Assembly: GCA_007844125.1 (NCBI GenBank) | Contig: CM017573.1 | Location: 2,642,283-2,706,282 of the forward strand | Reading direction: 5' to 3' | Source of the DNA: Sinonovacula constricta | Taxonomy: Eukaryota > Mollusca > Bivalvia > Cardiida > Solecurtidae | Length of the DNA stretch: 64,000 nt | Shown here: positions 60,554-64,000 of the stretch, piece after piece | Layout of the letters: every line of letters begins with the position of its first letter | Numbering within the stretch: position 1 is the first letter of the stretch | The notes under the pieces: generated by a model | Database searches by the model: none | Told to the model about the DNA's origin: nothing | Seen by the model: the letters and a program-made list of their open reading frames with translations, nothing else | Position numbers and translations under genes: made by a program

Positions 60554-61063
60554 ATGTTTTGAATACTTGTCATAACTGGTCCAGGATTTGAATTCAGAAC
60601 CATCTGATCCTGAGTCCATTACCTTAACCTCTTGGCAAAGAACACTTAAAGTATATTTTAAAGCAAAGATTTTAATTTTTTTTTATTGGTGTGTTGCACG
60701 TTCTCTTATGCAAGTGAATTAATCATCCGAATCTTTAACATGATCCTTTTGAAAACTTGTGACAGTGCTAGGGTTTCAATCCCAATGCAGAGTCCAAAAA
60801 CATACTCTCTTGACCACAAACAATTAAGAGATACTATAAAAGCATTTCTGCATGCTGGCAGCACTGGAAATACTTGTTTTAGATCTGAACAGACCTTACA
60901 GATTGCTATTATCTGTGGGTGGGGGGGGGGATATGTTTCATATATACCTTGTCATGAATCAAGATGGTTACTGAATCATATTTCAATAAGAAGAAAAATG
61001 CAAACATCTTTCTGTATCTCCTGCTCCATGACCACACACAATGTTGGTTCAAATCACAACAGG
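60554..61063. other. Gene-free stretch
   Basis: A plus-strand open frame at 60686-61093 has no recognisable domain. A G11 run lies at about 60918-60930. Confidence 0.4.
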
Positions 61064-61585
61064 ATTTATTATTTGGGGTGGTCTTCCATCTGACCTGCTC
61101 TGCTATGGTGATTCAGCCTGGACATTTGTCTTGATTCCATCTGACCTGCTCTGCTATGGTGATTCAGCCTGGACATTTGTCTTGATTCCATCTGACCTGC
61201 TCTGCTGTGGTGATTCAGCCTGGACAATTTGTCTTGATTCCATCTGACCTGCTCTGCTGTGGTGATTCAGCCTGGACAATTTGTCTTGATTCCATCTGAC
61301 CTGCTCTGCTGTGGTGATTCAGCCTGGACAATTTGTCTTGATTCCATCTGACCTGCTCTGCTGTGGTGATTCAGCCTGGACAATTTGTCTTGATTCCATC
61401 TGACCTGCTCTGCTGTGGTGATTCAGCCTGGACATTTGTCTTGAGATCTTTTGGGGTGGTCTTCCATCTGACCTGCTCTGCTGTGGTGAGTCAGCCTGGA
61501 CAATTTGTCTTGAGATCTTTTGGGGTGGTCTTCCATCTGACCTGCTCTGCTGTGGTGATTCAGCCTGGACAATTTGTCTTGAGAT
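61064..61585. repeat. 51/52-bp minisatellite grown from a SINE central domain, about 10 units
   Basis: The unit contains ccatctgacctgctctgctg, tggtgattcagcctggacaa and tttgtcttgatt. The rightmost units are longer (about 67 bp) because tggggtggtc is included. The unit lines up with the SINE segment cttccagctgacctgcagtg ... ctacccagacatttgtct. The array is followed at once by a normal SINE 3' end at 61586-61660. Confidence 0.85.
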
Positions 61586-61660
61586 CTTCCTACACTATTA
61601 AAAGCAGGACATCACTATAATGACCATAATTGTGTTCCTGGGTTGTATGTAAAAACTAAA
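61586..61660 (+). mobile_element. SINE 3' end adjoining the minisatellite
   Basis: cttcctacactattaaaagc, ggacatcactataatgacca and taattgtgttcc match the 3' end of copies such as 52724-52960. Confidence 0.75.
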
Positions 61661-61883
61661 CAAATTCATTCACTAAAAGGTGAATGCCTCTGATAATGTG
61701 TCACGGTTATGAAATATTTTTTAAATGATAACATTATGGTAAGTCAAGGGACTGTTCTAGAGGTATTGAAAATGACTACGGACATATTCATCATTTCTTG
61801 CCAACTGAATTAGAAATGTTTCCAATTCTATATAATTTATAATTTGATTCTAATTTTGTTTAATTATTTTCTGCTAAAACGCA
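61661..61883. other. Gene-free spacer
   Basis: Nothing recognised. Confidence 0.4.
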
Positions 61884-62105
61884 CAATGGGCACCCCTGAG
61901 GTAGTGCTAGAGTTGCCGATCGTTGACTGCTTAACCTCCCATACTCTTGGTTTGAGTCCAGTTCAGGTGAGGGACTTAATGTGGGAAGGTCTTCCAGCTG
62001 CAGTGTGCCAGTGGTTCTACCCAGACATTTGTCTGGTTTTCTTCCACCACCAAAGTAGCTAGACATTGCTATGATGGTCATAATTGGTCACTGTGATATA
62101 TTAAA
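61884..62105 (+). mobile_element. tRNA-derived SINE, copy
   Basis: It has aatgggcacccctgaggtag, B box ggtttgagtccag, ggtcttccagctgcagtgtg and cttccaccaccaaagtagct, ending ggtcactgtgatatatta. Confidence 0.85.
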
Positions 62106-62689
62106 ATAACACACACAAACACACACAGAAACCACCAGTATGCACATCTGCTAGGATTGGAATTGGTCTTAAGCTTAGCAGCAATATGTTGTTCATTAAG
62201 ATTTGACATGAAGAACTGTTTACAGAAGTTGGATTTGAGCATGTATTGCCTGAAATTATTGCTTTAATTTGGTTACACAATGTTTCATCATGATTGTCAA
62301 GAGCAGGAGTATTTAACATGTACTTCAAAGTCTTAACTTATGGGAATTTTTTTCCCCAGCAGTTTAATTTAAGAGAATTAATTACATGCAACAGTAATGG
62401 TTGGATTGATATTCTTCTCTAAGATCATCAACAAGAACTGTATTTGTAGGCTCTTTTAGGCTTCAGAAAATGTTACCATTAGTGGAGATAGAATGTGCAT
62501 GTTTAGTGTGCCTTAAAATGTTTTGTACATTATAAAATTTTATGAACTTATAAAAGGTTTCAAATTTGATCTAATACATGTTGGAACACATGTCTGGCAT
62601 TCTAGAAATTTAAAATATTCATGTGCTAATGACATTATTTCCCCATTACTAATATTGAAAACAATCATGCTCCATATTAAAGTAATTTT
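62106..62689. other. Gene-free stretch
   Basis: A short (ca)n-like tract (aacacacacaaacacacaca, 62109) adjoins the SINE tail. Nothing else is seen. Confidence 0.4.
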
Positions 62690-64000
62690 CATAGGTTCTC
62701 CCCTGTGTACTAGATCCTCCTCTGTTACAAGATCTTTCTCTGTTACTAGAACCTCCCCTAGTTACAATATCCATGCTATCACATACTCAGTTAGATCCTC
62801 CCTACTTGATTCTCCCCTGGTCACTATATCCTCCCCCAGTTGGTAGATCCTCCCTACTGGATCTCCCCCTGGTCACTATATCCTACCATGTTGCTAGATC
62901 CTCCCTACTAGATCCTCCCCTGGTCACTATATAAACCCCAGTTACTAGATCCTCCCTACTAGATCCTCCCCTGGTCACTATATAAACCCCAGTTACTAGA
63001 TCCTCCCTACTAGATCCTCCCCTGGTCACTATATAAACCCCAGTTACTATATCCTTCCTACTAGATCCTTCCATGGTCACTATATAAACCCCAGTTACTA
63101 TATTCTTCCTACTAGATCCTTCCATGGTCACTATATCATCCCATGTTGCTAGATCGTCCCTACTAGATCCTCCCCTGGTCACTATATCATCCCATGTTGC
63201 TAGATCGTCCCTACTAGATCCTCCCCTGGTCACTATATCATCCCATGTTGCTAGATCGTCCCTACTAGATCCTCCCCTGGTCACTATATCATCCCATGTT
63301 GCTAGATCGTCCCTACTAGATCCTTCCATGGTCACTATATCATCCCCAGTTACTAGATCCTCCCCTGGTCACCATATCATCTCCAGTTACTAGATCCTCT
63401 TCTGGTCACTATAATTATCCTCCCATGTTGCTAGATCCTCCCTACTAGATCTTCCCCTGGTCACTATATATCCCCAGTTACTAGATCCTCCCCTGGTCAC
63501 TATATCCTCCCCAGTTACTAGATCCTCCCCTGGTCACTATATCCTCCCCAGTTACTAGATCCTCCCCTGGTCACTATATCATCCCCAGTTACTATATCCT
63601 CCCTACTGGAACCTCCCCAGTTGCTAGATCCTCCTTACTAGATCCTCCTTACTAGATCCTCCCTACTAGAACCTCCCCAGTTGCTACATTCTCCCCAGTT
63701 ACTAGATCCTCCCTACTAGAACCTCCCCAGTTGCTAGATTCTCCCCAGTTACTAGATCCTCCCCTGGTCACTATATTATCCCCAGTTACTATATCCTCCC
63801 TACTGGAACCTCCCCAGTTGCTAGATCCTCCTTACTAGATCCTCCCTACTAGAACCTCCCCAGTTACTAGATTCTTCCCAGTTACTAGATCCTCCCTACT
63901 AGTACCTCTAGTTACTAGATCCTTCCTATTAAAACCTTCCTAGTCACTAGATCCTTTTTACTAGATCCTCCCCAGTTAGTAAATCATCCTTACTAGGTCC
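62690..64000. repeat. Compound minisatellite of tagatcctccc-type subunits, continuing past the right edge
   Basis: Short modules (ttactagatcctccc, ctactagatcctccc, ctggtcactatatcctccc, cagttgctagatcctcc) are combined in changing order. Between about 63124 and 63330 they form four near-identical 51-bp units. The left part has three near-identical units around 62925-63045 ending in atataaacccc. The open frames on both strands are consequences of the 51-bp period. Confidence 0.95.

Noticed and set aside
60686..61093. 135-codon plus-strand open frame
   Set aside because: No domain, low-complexity G run inside, and its end runs into the SINE-derived minisatellite.
62883..63335. 150-codon minus-strand open frame with 17-residue repeats
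   Set aside because: By-product of the 51-bp period in the compound minisatellite; an equivalent frame is open on the other strand.

Overview
This window reads as nuclear DNA of an invertebrate animal, most likely a bivalve mollusc. It is AT-rich, most of it is non-coding, and genes are split into short exons with GT..AG introns. It is full of minisatellites, tRNA-derived SINEs, CR1-like, RTE-like and RNase H-bearing LINE fragments, and elements built like the bivalve 'pearl'/Helentron-type (HINE) repeats. The bivalve assignment is an inference from repeat content plus one animal gene; the species cannot be named.

One gene can be identified with confidence. A WAC ortholog (WW domain-containing adaptor with coiled-coil) lies on the minus strand from its start codon at 23210 down to at least 11569. 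Seven exons join in a consistent phase: 23170-23210, 22971-23004, 21974-22130, 13911-14041, 13073-13200, 12293-12360 and 11569-11880. They encode about 290 residues, including a WW domain at about residues 130-160, the place it has in human WAC. The C-terminal half, with the coiled coil, is not recognisable here and probably lies past the left edge. About 340 bp upstream of the WAC start, on the plus strand, a possible divergent gene begins with two small candidate exons (23548-23586 and 23777-23830), which suggests a shared promoter.

Layout: 1-2795 is a 41-bp satellite with a 369-bp higher-order repeat. 3268-4705 is a decayed RNase H LINE. 4.9-11.5 kb is mostly featureless, with a SINE, a MITE, a poly-C tract and an RTE remnant. 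11.5-23.2 kb is WAC; its 7.9-kb third intron holds a CR1-like LINE split by a 1.9-kb DNA transposon. 23.2-27.8 kb is the promoter region, the divergent exons and a trimer of a tRNA-like unit. 27.8-50 kb carries HINE-like elements, SINEs, a LINE remnant and a 53-bp minisatellite invaded by a MITE. 50-64 kb is dominated by minisatellites (67, 40, 29, about 52 and about 51 bp) and SINEs.

Apart from WAC and the tentative divergent exons, I see no credible protein-coding gene. The longer open frames right of 30 kb mostly come from tandem repeats whose unit happens to lack stop codons.
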